DNA from: Scybalousia_A sp964639765
GTDB lineage: Bacteria > Bacteroidota > Bacteroidia > Bacteroidales > P3
Length of the DNA: 64,000 nt
Assembly: GCA_964639765.1 (NCBI GenBank)
Contig: CAZXEN010000001.1
Coordinates: 62,001 to 126,000 of the forward strand
Direction: 5' to 3'
Of this stretch, positions 43,308-52,029 are shown piece after piece. The stretch's first letter is position 1, and each line of letters opens with the position of its first letter. Below the pieces are notes generated by a model, which searched no databases, was not told the origin of the DNA, and saw only the letters and a program-made list of their open reading frames with translations. The translations under genes were made by a program, and so were the position numbers.

Positions 43308-44660
43308 ATGAAAAAACAAACACGAATCATCAGTGCTTTATTTTTTTCTCTTGCTTTTGTTGGAATGTTTTCTGCTAAAGCTCAAGACAGCGGAGAGGTT
43401 TTAAACTTAAACCTTCAAACTGCTTTGAGTATAGCTCAGGATAACAACCCTACTATCAAGATTGCTGAGATGGAAATAAAACGTGTAGATTACTCAAAAA
43501 AGGAAGCTATAGGAAACCTTCTTCCTAATCTGTCTGCAACAGGTCAATACACCAACAACGTTATGAAAAGTGTAATGTTTATGCCTGCAAGCATGTCTGC
43601 TGCTTTTGGAGGGAAAAGTTACATGGAGATTGGTTACAAAAACTCCTTTACAGGGACTATTTCTGCTGGTATGCCTTTGATAAACTTTAGTCTTTGGGAA
43701 CAGATTAAAAGCAAGCAAACTGAAATGGACTTGATTTTAGAACAAGCCCGAGCTTCCAAGATTGATATGGCTAAACAAGTAAAGGATGCTTATTTTAATA
43801 TTTTGCTTGCAGAAGCAAGTCTGAAGGTTTTGGAGCAAAGCATAAATAACGCAAAAGAAACTTTAAAGACTGTAAAAACCTCCTATGAACAGGGTTTGGC
43901 TTCTGAATACGATTATTTGAGAGCCCAAGTACAGGTAAATAATCTCAATCCCTCTTACATATCTGCAAAGAACGGAGTAGATTTAGCTAAGCTTCAATTA
44001 AAAATGCTATTATCATTACCTATGGATCAAGAAATCAGCGTAACAGAAGTTTTGTCTGACTACGAAGACAACGTTGCCTTGCTTGACCAATACGAAAAAG
44101 ACAGAGCAACGGAATACAACTCAACTCTACGTCAATTGGATTTAAACATAAAAAGCCTACAACATACACTGAAGATGACTAAATATCAGCACTTGCCTTC
44201 TCTTTCTGCATTTGGACAATACGCTTATCAAACACAAGCGGAAGATTTCAAGTTTCAAGATTACAAATGGGTTAGCAGTGCTGCTGTAGGTCTAAGCTTA
44301 AGTATTCCTATTTTTAGCGGAAACACTATAATCAACCAATCAAAACAGGTGGAACTTGCAATAAAAGAACTACAATATCAAAGAGATTATGTCTCAGAAG
44401 GACAAAATCTTCAGGTTGTTGCTGCTTTGGATAACATGCGTGCTGCAAATGAACAGCTTTTGGCAAACAAAGAAGCTATTTCCCAAGCAGAAAGAGGTTA
44501 TGATATTGCAAAAGTCCGCTACAATACAGGAACAGGAACAATACTTGAATTAAACGATTCAGAATTGGCTTTGACTCAAAGTCGTCTGAATTATCAGCAA
44601 GCACTGTACAATTACATGTCTGCTTTAAGCTCATTGGAGCAAGTTTTGGGAAAAGAATAA
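43308..44660 (+). CDS. TolC-like outer membrane efflux protein
   Basis: The protein has 450 residues. Signal peptide (about 1-25, ending SAKAQ) followed by two outer-membrane efflux protein repeats. Each starts with a helix of the LNLQTALSIAQDNNPTIKIAEMEIKR type (positions 31-56) and carries long amphipathic helices; the small strands are at about 80-130 and 290-330. It forms the outer-membrane tunnel of the tripartite pump with the next two genes. Spacing to the MFP gene is 46 bp. Confidence 0.93.
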   Translation: MKKQTRIISALFFSLAFVGMFSAKAQDSGEVLNLNLQTALSIAQDNNPTIKIAEMEIKRVDYSKKEAIGNLLPNLSATGQYTNNVMKSVMFMPASMSAAFGGKSYMEIGYKNSFTGTISAGMPLINFSLWEQIKSKQTEMDLILEQARASKIDMAKQVKDAYFNILLAEASLKVLEQSINNAKETLKTVKTSYEQGLASEYDYLRAQVQVNNLNPSYISAKNGVDLAKLQLKMLLSLPMDQEISVTEVLSDYEDNVALLDQYEKDRATEYNSTLRQLDLNIKSLQHTLKMTKYQHLPSLSAFGQYAYQTQAEDFKFQDYKWVSSAAVGLSLSIPIFSGNTIINQSKQVELAIKELQYQRDYVSEGQNLQVVAALDNMRAANEQLLANKEAISQAERGYDIAKVRYNTGTGTILELNDSELALTQSRLNYQQALYNYMSALSSLEQVLGKE

Positions 44661-44706
44661 AAAAAAGAAGAAGAATAAAAGAATAAACAATAAAACAATA
44701 TAAACA

Positions 44707-45723
44707 ATGAAAAACATAGTCAAAATACTATCAGTCGTTGCTATTTCTACACTTGTTATAGCATCTTGCTCAAGCAAAAAAGACAAAGAAAACAAACAAG
44801 AGGAAGCAGTAAACGTTCAAGTGGAACAAGTATCACTGCAAGAAATAGATCAAATATATGAATTTACTTCTACAATAGAACCAAAAGTAAAGAACTATAT
44901 TTCTTCTGCAGGAGGTACTCGTATAGAGAAGATATATGTTGAAGTGGGTTCTCGTGTTGCCAAAGGACAAGTACTGGTAAAAATGGAGAACACAAACCTT
45001 GCTACTGCACAAGCACAGTTGGATAATTTAGAAATAGACCTTAATCGTTTGAAGGCTCTTTATCAAAGTGGTGGTACAAGCAAGCAGACTGTAGATCAAA
45101 TGCAGACTCAATACGATGTTGCTAAGCGTAATGTACAGAACCTAAAAGAAAACATAAACCTTGTTTCTCCAATAAGCGGAGTTGTAACAATGAAGAATTT
45201 TGACAATGGCGACGTTGCTGGTTCTCAACCTATACTTCAAATCATGCAAATCTCTCCTGTCAAGTTAAAATTCTCTATCAACGAAAGTTTTTATGCAAAG
45301 GTAAAGGTTGGAATGCAAGTAACTGCCAAGGTAGAAGTGTTCGGTGAAGAAGAATTCAAGGGAAAAATATCTATGATTTCTCCGACAATAGACCCTAATT
45401 CAAGAACATTCTATGTAGAAGCTGACTTTGTAAATGCAAATCAAAAACTTCGCCCAGGAATGTTTGGAAGAGCTGAATTAAACCTTGGAAGAGCAAACAC
45501 AATACTTGTTTCAGACAAAGCCGTAGTTAAACAAAATGGAACAAATGACAAATATGTCTATGTTCTACAAAACAACAACACCGTTGAATACCGTAAAATC
45601 ACCATAGGAAAGAGAATGGGAGATAAATATAGTGTATTGGAAGGATTGAATGACGGGGAAAAAGTTGTTGTTTCTGATTACAATAAATTGAAGAACGGTT
45701 CTAAAGTTAAAGTAGTTAAATAA
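44707..45723 (+). CDS. RND efflux periplasmic adaptor (membrane fusion lipoprotein)
   Basis: The protein has 338 residues. Lipobox VIASC with Cys near 20. Short lipoyl half-motifs (SAGGTRIEKIYVEVGSRVAKGQ; ISGVVTMKNFDNGDVA), a coiled-coil hairpin of only one pair of helices (about 95-145), a beta-barrel (LKFSINESFYAKVKVGM) and a membrane-proximal domain. It bridges the RND pump to the TolC-like protein. The second gene of the pump operon after tetR. Confidence 0.94.
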   Translation: MKNIVKILSVVAISTLVIASCSSKKDKENKQEEAVNVQVEQVSLQEIDQIYEFTSTIEPKVKNYISSAGGTRIEKIYVEVGSRVAKGQVLVKMENTNLATAQAQLDNLEIDLNRLKALYQSGGTSKQTVDQMQTQYDVAKRNVQNLKENINLVSPISGVVTMKNFDNGDVAGSQPILQIMQISPVKLKFSINESFYAKVKVGMQVTAKVEVFGEEEFKGKISMISPTIDPNSRTFYVEADFVNANQKLRPGMFGRAELNLGRANTILVSDKAVVKQNGTNDKYVYVLQNNNTVEYRKITIGKRMGDKYSVLEGLNDGEKVVVSDYNKLKNGSKVKVVK

Positions 45724-45754
45724 AGTATTAACCAAATAAAACTTTAAGTATAAT

Positions 45755-48700
45755 ATGAGTGTTTATGAATCATCGGTAAAGAGACCCGTTTTAGTTTCTA
45801 TCGCTTTTATTGCGGTAATGATTATGGGTATCTTTTCCTATAGCAAATTAAGTATAGACCTGTTGCCAGACTTTGATATGAATACGGCAATGGTCATAGT
45901 CTCTTATCCTAATGCAAGTGCTGAAGATGTGGAAAACAACGTAACAAAGACGATAGAAACATCTATGTCCACAGTCAACGACTTAAAGAAAGTATCTTCC
46001 ACATCTAAAGACAATGTTTCCATAGTTACGGTGGAATTTAATTGGGGAACAGACTTGGATGATGCTGTAAATGATATGCGAGATAAGTTGGAAATGGTCA
46101 AGATGTCTCTACCTGATGGAGCTTCTTCTCCTATGATTTTCAAATTATCTACTTCTATGCTGCCTGTTGTCATCTATTCTGTCAGTGCTAACGAAAGTAT
46201 GTCCGCTCTTTACAAGATATTAGACGAAAACATGTCTAATCCTCTTCAAAGAATAGACGGAGTAGGTAGCGTTACTATCACTGGTGCTCCAAGAAGAGAG
46301 ATTGTTGCCTTAGTTGATCCTAAAAAGATGGAGGCTTACAATCTTACCGTTGAAAGTATAGGTAGTAGAATAGCAGCAGAAAATCTCAATATGCCTTCTG
46401 GTAAGTTTTATATTGGCAATGAATCTTACACTCTTCGTATAGAAGGAGAATACAAAGAAAGTGATCCTTTAAAGGATATTGTTGTTGCTAATTATGGAGG
46501 ACCTATTTATCTTAGAGATGTAGCTACTGTTAGAGACTCTCTACAGGAAAAAATACAAGAATCATACGTTAATGGCAAGCGAGGTGCGACTGTTGTTGTT
46601 TCAAAACAAAATGGAGCAAACTCTGTTGATGTAATGAACAAAATAAACAAAGCCCTACCAAGTATAGAGAAGAATCTACCTCCTGACGTTCATATCACAG
46701 AGGTTATGAACACAACTGACAACATTATCAACTCTATCAATTCCTTAAAAGAAACTATTATATTAGCTTTCGTCTTTGTCATAGTGGTTATTATGTACTT
46801 CCTTGGACAATGGAGAGCTGCTTTAATAGTTATTGTAACTATACCTGTTTCCCTTATTGGTGCATTTATATATCTACTCGCTGCAGGCGAAACCCTTAAT
46901 ATGATTTCTATGTCAGCCCTCACCATAAGTATAGGAATGGTTGTGGATGATGCTATTGTTGTTATGGAAAACGTAACAAAACATATAGAACGAGGAGCAA
47001 GACCAAGAGAAGCTGCTATTTATGGAACCAATGAAGTAGCAAACGCTGTTGTCGCTGCAACTCTTACTCTTATTGCAGTATTCTTCCCTTTCACAATGCT
47101 TGGAGGTATGGCAGGTATAATGTTTAAACAATTAGGGTGGATGATGTGTATCATTATGGTTGTTTCCATTATATGTGCATTAACTCTTACTCCTATGCTT
47201 TGCTCTCTCATCTACAAACGAAAAGTAAAACGAGCAGGTGAAGTAAAAGAAGAAAGAGTGACCATCTTTACAAAAATACGTAATGCTATTGACAAACAAC
47301 TTTCTGTTTTGGATAATGGTTATGAGAAGATTTTGGCATGGTGCGTAAGACATAAGCCAAGTACAATAATTGTCTCTGCTGCCATCTTTGTTCTTTCTCT
47401 GTTCCTTATCAAGTTCATTGGTACAGACTTTATTCCTCGTTCAGATAATGCCATGATTAGTGGTGATATTGAACTGCCTGCTGGTGCAAGTGTGGAAAGA
47501 AGTAAGGTTATTGCTGAACGTTTCTATCAATTTGTAAAGAAAGAAATTCCAGAGTTACAGAATATGACCTACTCTGTTGGTACTCCTTCAGAAGATGAAG
47601 ACAATTCATTTTCTCTTATGCAGACAACAGGAGACAACTACATTTCTTTCCGTATGAAGTTTGTTGATATTGCTGACAGAAAACGCGATATTTATGAAAT
47701 CTCAGATGTATTAAGAAATGAAATTGCATCTTATCCTGAAGTAAGTAAATCTACGATAACTCCTGGAGGACAACAAGGAGGTATGACAGGAGGTTCTACA
47801 GTAGAAGTACAGATATTCGGTTATGATTTTGAAACAACATCAAAACTTGCAAGCCAATATAAAGCAGGCATGGAAAAAGTAGAAGGATTAAAAGATATAA
47901 CTATTTCTCGTAAGGATTACGCTCCTCAATTCAATCTTGAATTTGACAGAGAAAAACTTGCAGAAAATGGCTTAAGTGTATCTACTGCTTCTACTTTTGT
48001 CCGTAACAGAATGAACGGTATGACTGCTTCACTGTTCCGTGAAGACGGAGACGAATATAATATAAAAGTACGTTATGCTGAAGATTTCCGTAAAAATATT
48101 GAAGACATAGAAAACATAACTCTTTATTCTTCAACAGGTCAGCCTATCAAACTTAGTGAAGTTGCAAAAGTTGTTGAAAAATTTGCTCCTCCTCAAATAG
48201 AGCGTCAAGACCGTGAGCGTATTATCAAAGTTACTGCAACCCTTTCTGGAACAACAATAGACAAGGCCAAAGCAGCTATTGACAATATTACTTCTTCTCT
48301 TTCAATTCCGTCAAATGTTGGTATAGAAATAGGTGGTACAATAGAAGACCAGCAGGATACTTTCAGCGATATTGGTCTATTAGGTATAATTATCATCATA
48401 TTAGTTTATTCCGTTATGGCAGGACAGTTTGAAAGTTTCCGTTCTCCGTTTATCATCATGTTCTCTGTTCCTTTTGCCTTGACAGGTATGTTCGTTGGTC
48501 TGTTCTTAACAGGCGGAACTTTGAATATGATGTCCCTTATCGGTGCCATTATGCTGATAGGTATAGTTGTGAAGAACGGTATCGTGCTTGTGGATTATAT
48601 CAATCTTAATAGAGAGAGAGGAATGAGCATTATCAACTCCATTGTACTTGGTGGTAAATCCCGTCTTCGTCCTGTGCTTATGACCACTGCAACAACAGTC

Positions 48701-48904
48701 TTAGGTATGTTGCCTATGGCTATTGGTATTGGTGAAGGATCTGAAGTTTGGCAGCCTATGGGTGTTGTTATTGTTTTCGGTCTTACAATATCCACACTTG
48801 TAACTCTTGTTTTGATTCCTACAATCTATGGCTCTTTTGCAGCAAACAAGCTAAACCGTCAAAGAAAGAATTTACACAAAAGATTAAGAAAGGAGATAGA
48901 ATAA
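45755..48904 (+). CDS. RND family inner membrane efflux pump
   Basis: The protein has 1049 residues and the usual twelve-TM, two-half architecture with large periplasmic loops. TM1 starts RPVLVSIAFIAVMIMGIFS. TM4 has GMVVDDAIVVMENV near 394-407 with the proton-relay Asp-Asp pair. The second half has the IGIVVKNGIVLVDYI counterpart. These features place it with hydrophobe/amphiphile (HAE1, AcrB-like) pumps rather than the metal CusA group, which has other charged TM residues. The stop TAA shares its last base with the ATG of the PII-like gene. Confidence 0.95.
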   Translation: MSVYESSVKRPVLVSIAFIAVMIMGIFSYSKLSIDLLPDFDMNTAMVIVSYPNASAEDVENNVTKTIETSMSTVNDLKKVSSTSKDNVSIVTVEFNWGTDLDDAVNDMRDKLEMVKMSLPDGASSPMIFKLSTSMLPVVIYSVSANESMSALYKILDENMSNPLQRIDGVGSVTITGAPRREIVALVDPKKMEAYNLTVESIGSRIAAENLNMPSGKFYIGNESYTLRIEGEYKESDPLKDIVVANYGGPIYLRDVATVRDSLQEKIQESYVNGKRGATVVVSKQNGANSVDVMNKINKALPSIEKNLPPDVHITEVMNTTDNIINSINSLKETIILAFVFVIVVIMYFLGQWRAALIVIVTIPVSLIGAFIYLLAAGETLNMISMSALTISIGMVVDDAIVVMENVTKHIERGARPREAAIYGTNEVANAVVAATLTLIAVFFPFTMLGGMAGIMFKQLGWMMCIIMVVSIICALTLTPMLCSLIYKRKVKRAGEVKEERVTIFTKIRNAIDKQLSVLDNGYEKILAWCVRHKPSTIIVSAAIFVLSLFLIKFIGTDFIPRSDNAMISGDIELPAGASVERSKVIAERFYQFVKKEIPELQNMTYSVGTPSEDEDNSFSLMQTTGDNYISFRMKFVDIADRKRDIYEISDVLRNEIASYPEVSKSTITPGGQQGGMTGGSTVEVQIFGYDFETTSKLASQYKAGMEKVEGLKDITISRKDYAPQFNLEFDREKLAENGLSVSTASTFVRNRMNGMTASLFREDGDEYNIKVRYAEDFRKNIEDIENITLYSSTGQPIKLSEVAKVVEKFAPPQIERQDRERIIKVTATLSGTTIDKAKAAIDNITSSLSIPSNVGIEIGGTIEDQQDTFSDIGLLGIIIIILVYSVMAGQFESFRSPFIIMFSVPFALTGMFVGLFLTGGTLNMMSLIGAIMLIGIVVKNGIVLVDYINLNRERGMSIINSIVLGGKSRLRPVLMTTATTVLGMLPMAIGIGEGSEVWQPMGVVIVFGLTISTLVTLVLIPTIYGSFAANKLNRQRKNLHKRLRKEIE

Positions 48905-49194
48905 TGAAAGCAGCATTTATAGCATACAATCAAGCCTTTGTGGAAGAAGTAGAACAAATACTTCGCCAATTAAATCTTAGAGGTTACACCAAATGGGATA
49001 ATGTCAAAGGTAGAGGCTCAAAAACAGGAGAACCTCACATTGGTTCTCACGCTTGGCCAAGTAAAAATATGGCTACACTATGTGTAGTTGATGACTACAT
49101 AGCTCCTGTCTTGAAAAAGAGAATACAAGGTTTGGACAATTCTGCACCTGAACAGGGTCTGAGAATATTTTTCTGGGACGTAATAGACGTATAA
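48904..49194 (+). CDS. Small PII-like protein coupled to the RND pump
   Basis: 96 residues from the ATG at 48904, overlapping the pump stop by one base (TAATG), which suggests translational coupling. Pattern: KAAFIAYNQAFVEEVEQILRQL (strand-helix), YTKWDNVKGRGSKTGEPHIG (positions 27-46, the place of the PII T-loop with V-K-G-x-G), MATLCVVDDYIAPVLKKRI (strand-helix) and LRIFFWDVIDV (final strand). This follows the PII ferredoxin-like layout, though nucleotide residues cannot be assigned. I infer a trimeric sensor acting on pump activity. A hypothetical protein without this role is possible. Confidence 0.7.
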   Translation: MKAAFIAYNQAFVEEVEQILRQLNLRGYTKWDNVKGRGSKTGEPHIGSHAWPSKNMATLCVVDDYIAPVLKKRIQGLDNSAPEQGLRIFFWDVIDV

Positions 49195-49222
49195 TCTTTC
49201 ATAATACTAAATTTATTTGTCA

Positions 49223-49247
49223 GGACGGGAGCAATCTCGTCCTTTTT
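49223..49247 (+). terminator. Rho-independent terminator of the RND operon
   Basis: GGACGGGA (49223-49230) and TCTCGTCC (49235-49242) form an 8 bp stem (one G-U) with a GCAA tetraloop, followed by five T. It lies 29 bp after the PII-like stop. Confidence 0.88.
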
Positions 49248-49281
49248 GTTTGACAAAGAATCTGCAGGTGTATATGCTCAT

Positions 49282-49372
49282 AAAAAAAGTCTTCGTTTTT
49301 GAGAAAAAAGTCTTGATGTTTAGGGTATAAAGAGTTGGTTTTTGAAGACAAAATCCAACTCTTTTTTTTCAG
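49282..49372 (+). repeat. Modular A-tract intergenic repeat, copy G
   Basis: A-tracts start at 49282, 49304, 49329 and 49350 (steps 22, 25, 21). Cores: AGTCTTCG, AGTCTTGATG, GAGTTGG, TCCAACTC. AAAGAGTTGGTTTTT (49329-49343) pairs with AAAATCCAACTCTTT (49350-49364) at 14 of 15 positions around GAAGAC, then T. A full terminator already lies upstream at 49223, so this copy is not needed to end the RND transcript. The remaining bases of the 343 bp gap hold the gldFG promoter box and nothing else recognised. Confidence 0.8.
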
Positions 49373-49504
49373 AACAAAAAAGAAAGAAAAAAGCATAGTT
49401 TTTTTTTGTTCAAATCACAGGGTCTGCCTGCATATATACCTGTTATGAAAGCGGGGTTCAAGATAAAAAGTTCCCGGCCTTATCCTTCTTACAAAAAAAT
49501 ATTG

Positions 49505-49512
49505 TACTTTTG
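49505..49512 (+). promoter_or_regulatory. -7 box upstream of gldFG
   Basis: TACTTTTG matches TAnnTTTG, 25 bp before the ATG at 49538. An open frame begins upstream at 49406, but its extra codons overlap this box, so they are not coding. Confidence 0.55.
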
Positions 49513-49537
49513 CAGTTCTAAAAAATGGAGTTTAATT

Positions 49538-52015
49538 ATGTGGACATTATTTAAAAAAGAAATAAACAGTTTTCTGACCTCACTGATAGGATATATAACA
49601 ATTGTAGTTTTTCTTATAGTTAATGGATTGTTTCTTTGGGTTATAAGTTCGTCGTCTTGGAGTTTCAATATCTTTGACAGTACAATAGCATCCTTGGACG
49701 GTCTATTTGCTTTGTCGCCTTGGCTGTTTTTATTCCTTATCTCAGCCATAACAATGAAAATGTTTGCCGAAGAAAAAAAGAACGGTACCATAGAAATCCT
49801 TCTTACCAAACCCATAAGCGATGTTTCCATCATCACAGCCAAGTTTCTTGCAGGGCTTACCATAGTTGTTTTGTCTGTACTTCCTACAATGATATATATG
49901 ATTTGCGTCTATAGACTTGGTTCTCCTGTAGGCAATATGGATATTGGAAGTGCATTGGGTTCATACATCGGCTTAATCTTCCTTGGAGGCGTGTTTGTCT
50001 CAATAGGTTTGTTCGCTTCTTCAATAACAGACAATCAGATTGTTTCTTTTATCACGTCCATTCTGCTTTGTTTTGTTTTTTATATAGGATTTACTTTTAT
50101 TTCATGGATACCTTTGTTCTCAAAAATAGATCTTGGAATAAGAAATCTTGGAATAGAATATCACTATATGTCAATGAGCAGAGGCGTTGTTTCCTTGAGA
50201 GATGTGGTGTATTTTGTCAGTGTCTGCGTGTTCTTTATATTTCTTACAAGAGTTACCCTTCCATATAGCAGCAAAATATCCGTAAAGATAAGTTATATTA
50301 TACAGTTGTTTGTATGTCTGGGTGTTATTCTTGTGGTCAATGTCATGGTTTATTTCTTCTTGAGAGGAGAAATAGACCTTACCAAAGAAAAACGCTACTC
50401 TCTTACCACTGCTTCCAAATCATTGTTGGGGAAAAACAAGGACAAGGCTCTTTCAATAGAAGATGCCATGACAATAAGATGCTATCTTGGAAAAGACATT
50501 CCTATTCAGTACAAGGAATTAAGAAACTCACTTATTGAGAAACTTGATGAATTCAGGAGTTATAACAGCAATATACAATACGATTTTGTTGATCCAAACG
50601 CATACGACGGAGAAAAGAAAGCAGATTTCTATCAAAAACTGTTCAAAAGAGGCTTCCAGCCATTGCTTATTCAAACCAATACTGGAGGAAAGCAGGAACA
50701 ACAGTATATTTTCCCTTATATTGAAGTAACATACAAAGGGCGTACTGCTTTTCAGTCAATAATGAATACAGGAAACGGTTTTTCCGATGCGGCCCTGATT
50801 CAAAGCAGTATTCAAAATCTGGAATATATGCTCTATACTTCAATACAATCTGTCCTAAGGGATATAAAACCGTCAATAGCTTTTCTTTATGGACAAGGAG
50901 AATTGGAAGCCGGAAGATTGTTGGATATAATACAGACTTTGGATGAAAGATACTTGGTGGATTCTGTTTCAATAGGAGGGAAAATAGATGCCTTGGTGGA
51001 AAGAACATACAAAGACAATGCCATAGATTTCCGTAAGAAATACGAATGCATTATAGTTGCAAAACCACAACAGCCTTTCAATGCAAAGGATTTATACATA
51101 TTGGACCAATATGTTATGAGAGGAGGAAAAATACTTTGGCTGATAGACCCGCTAAGTGCAAATATGGACTCTCTGCAAAGTCAGGCTTCCACTTTGGCTT
51201 TGAGTGTTACAACAGGAGCGGAAGAAATGTTGTTCAACTATGGAGTAAAACTGAATACAAATCTTGTAATGGATTTGCAATGTGTCAATGTGCCTATAGT
51301 AACAGGAACTTACGGAAATGGAAGACCTCAAATGACTTTCTATCCTTGGAATTTCTTTGCACAGCTTTCATCAAACTCCAACAGTGTCATTGCACAACGG
51401 ATAAATCCTGTAAAAGTGGAATTTGCTTCTACAATAGACAGTGTGGAAAACAATGGAATGGTAAGCTATACTCCTATTCTTCAAACATCAAACAACACTC
51501 GTCTCTTAAATGCTCCTGTTAATGTTTCCTTGCAGATGCTTAAACAAAAACAGGAACCTCGCTTGTTCAACCAAGGAAAACATACCATTGCAATGCTAAT
51601 CGAAGGAAAATTCTCTTCCATGTTCAGAAACCGCCTGCCGGAAGAAATGCTTGAAAACACAATGATAGCAAATCTTAACGCTTCTGACTCTACTGCAATG
51701 ATTGTGATTGCTGACGGCGATATAATAAAGAATGACTGGAAACAAGGACAACTGGTTCCTTTGGGATATGATATCTATACAAACCAAATGTTCGGCAACA
51801 AAGATTTTCTCATAAACTGTGTTGATTATCTGTGCGGTAACAAAACCCTGATACCTTTAAGAAACAGGGAAATAGTTGTCAGACGTCTGGATATGGCTAA
51901 AGTGGAAAGAGAAAAAACAGGCTGGCAGGTATTCAATATTGTTGTTCCTTTGTTCCTGATAAGCTTGTTAGGTGTAGGAATGATGATTATAAGAAAAAGA
52001 AAATACGCTCTATAA
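49538..52015 (+). CDS. GldF-GldG fusion: ABC permease plus gliding-associated auxiliary domain
   Basis: 825 residues from the ATG at 49538. The N-terminal part (about 1-240) is an ABC-2 type permease like GldF, with membrane segments near 20-38, 55-75, 100-120, 140-165, 175-195 and 225-245. A further membrane segment near 255-275 leads into a GldG/DUF4350-like periplasmic domain (RYSLTTASKSLL; YDFVDPNAYDGEKK; SIAFLYGQGELE; GGKILWLIDPL). A C-terminal membrane helix is near 800-820 with a basic tail. In gliding Flavobacteria GldF and GldG are separate. The ATPase GldA is not nearby. Non-gliding Bacteroidales keep such genes; substrate unknown. The DUF4340 gene follows 14 bp later. Confidence 0.88.
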   Translation: MWTLFKKEINSFLTSLIGYITIVVFLIVNGLFLWVISSSSWSFNIFDSTIASLDGLFALSPWLFLFLISAITMKMFAEEKKNGTIEILLTKPISDVSIITAKFLAGLTIVVLSVLPTMIYMICVYRLGSPVGNMDIGSALGSYIGLIFLGGVFVSIGLFASSITDNQIVSFITSILLCFVFYIGFTFISWIPLFSKIDLGIRNLGIEYHYMSMSRGVVSLRDVVYFVSVCVFFIFLTRVTLPYSSKISVKISYIIQLFVCLGVILVVNVMVYFFLRGEIDLTKEKRYSLTTASKSLLGKNKDKALSIEDAMTIRCYLGKDIPIQYKELRNSLIEKLDEFRSYNSNIQYDFVDPNAYDGEKKADFYQKLFKRGFQPLLIQTNTGGKQEQQYIFPYIEVTYKGRTAFQSIMNTGNGFSDAALIQSSIQNLEYMLYTSIQSVLRDIKPSIAFLYGQGELEAGRLLDIIQTLDERYLVDSVSIGGKIDALVERTYKDNAIDFRKKYECIIVAKPQQPFNAKDLYILDQYVMRGGKILWLIDPLSANMDSLQSQASTLALSVTTGAEEMLFNYGVKLNTNLVMDLQCVNVPIVTGTYGNGRPQMTFYPWNFFAQLSSNSNSVIAQRINPVKVEFASTIDSVENNGMVSYTPILQTSNNTRLLNAPVNVSLQMLKQKQEPRLFNQGKHTIAMLIEGKFSSMFRNRLPEEMLENTMIANLNASDSTAMIVIADGDIIKNDWKQGQLVPLGYDIYTNQMFGNKDFLINCVDYLCGNKTLIPLRNREIVVRRLDMAKVEREKTGWQVFNIVVPLFLISLLGVGMMIIRKRKYAL

Positions 52016-52029
52016 ATAAAAACAAGGCT

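Noticed and set aside
48748..48903. Upstream extension of the PII-like gene frame
   Set aside because: It lies inside the RND pump gene; the family start is the ATG at 48904 coupled to the pump stop.
49406..49537. N-terminal extension of the GldF-GldG frame
   Set aside because: The extra codons overlap the -7 box at 49505 and the family N-terminus begins at the ATG at 49538.
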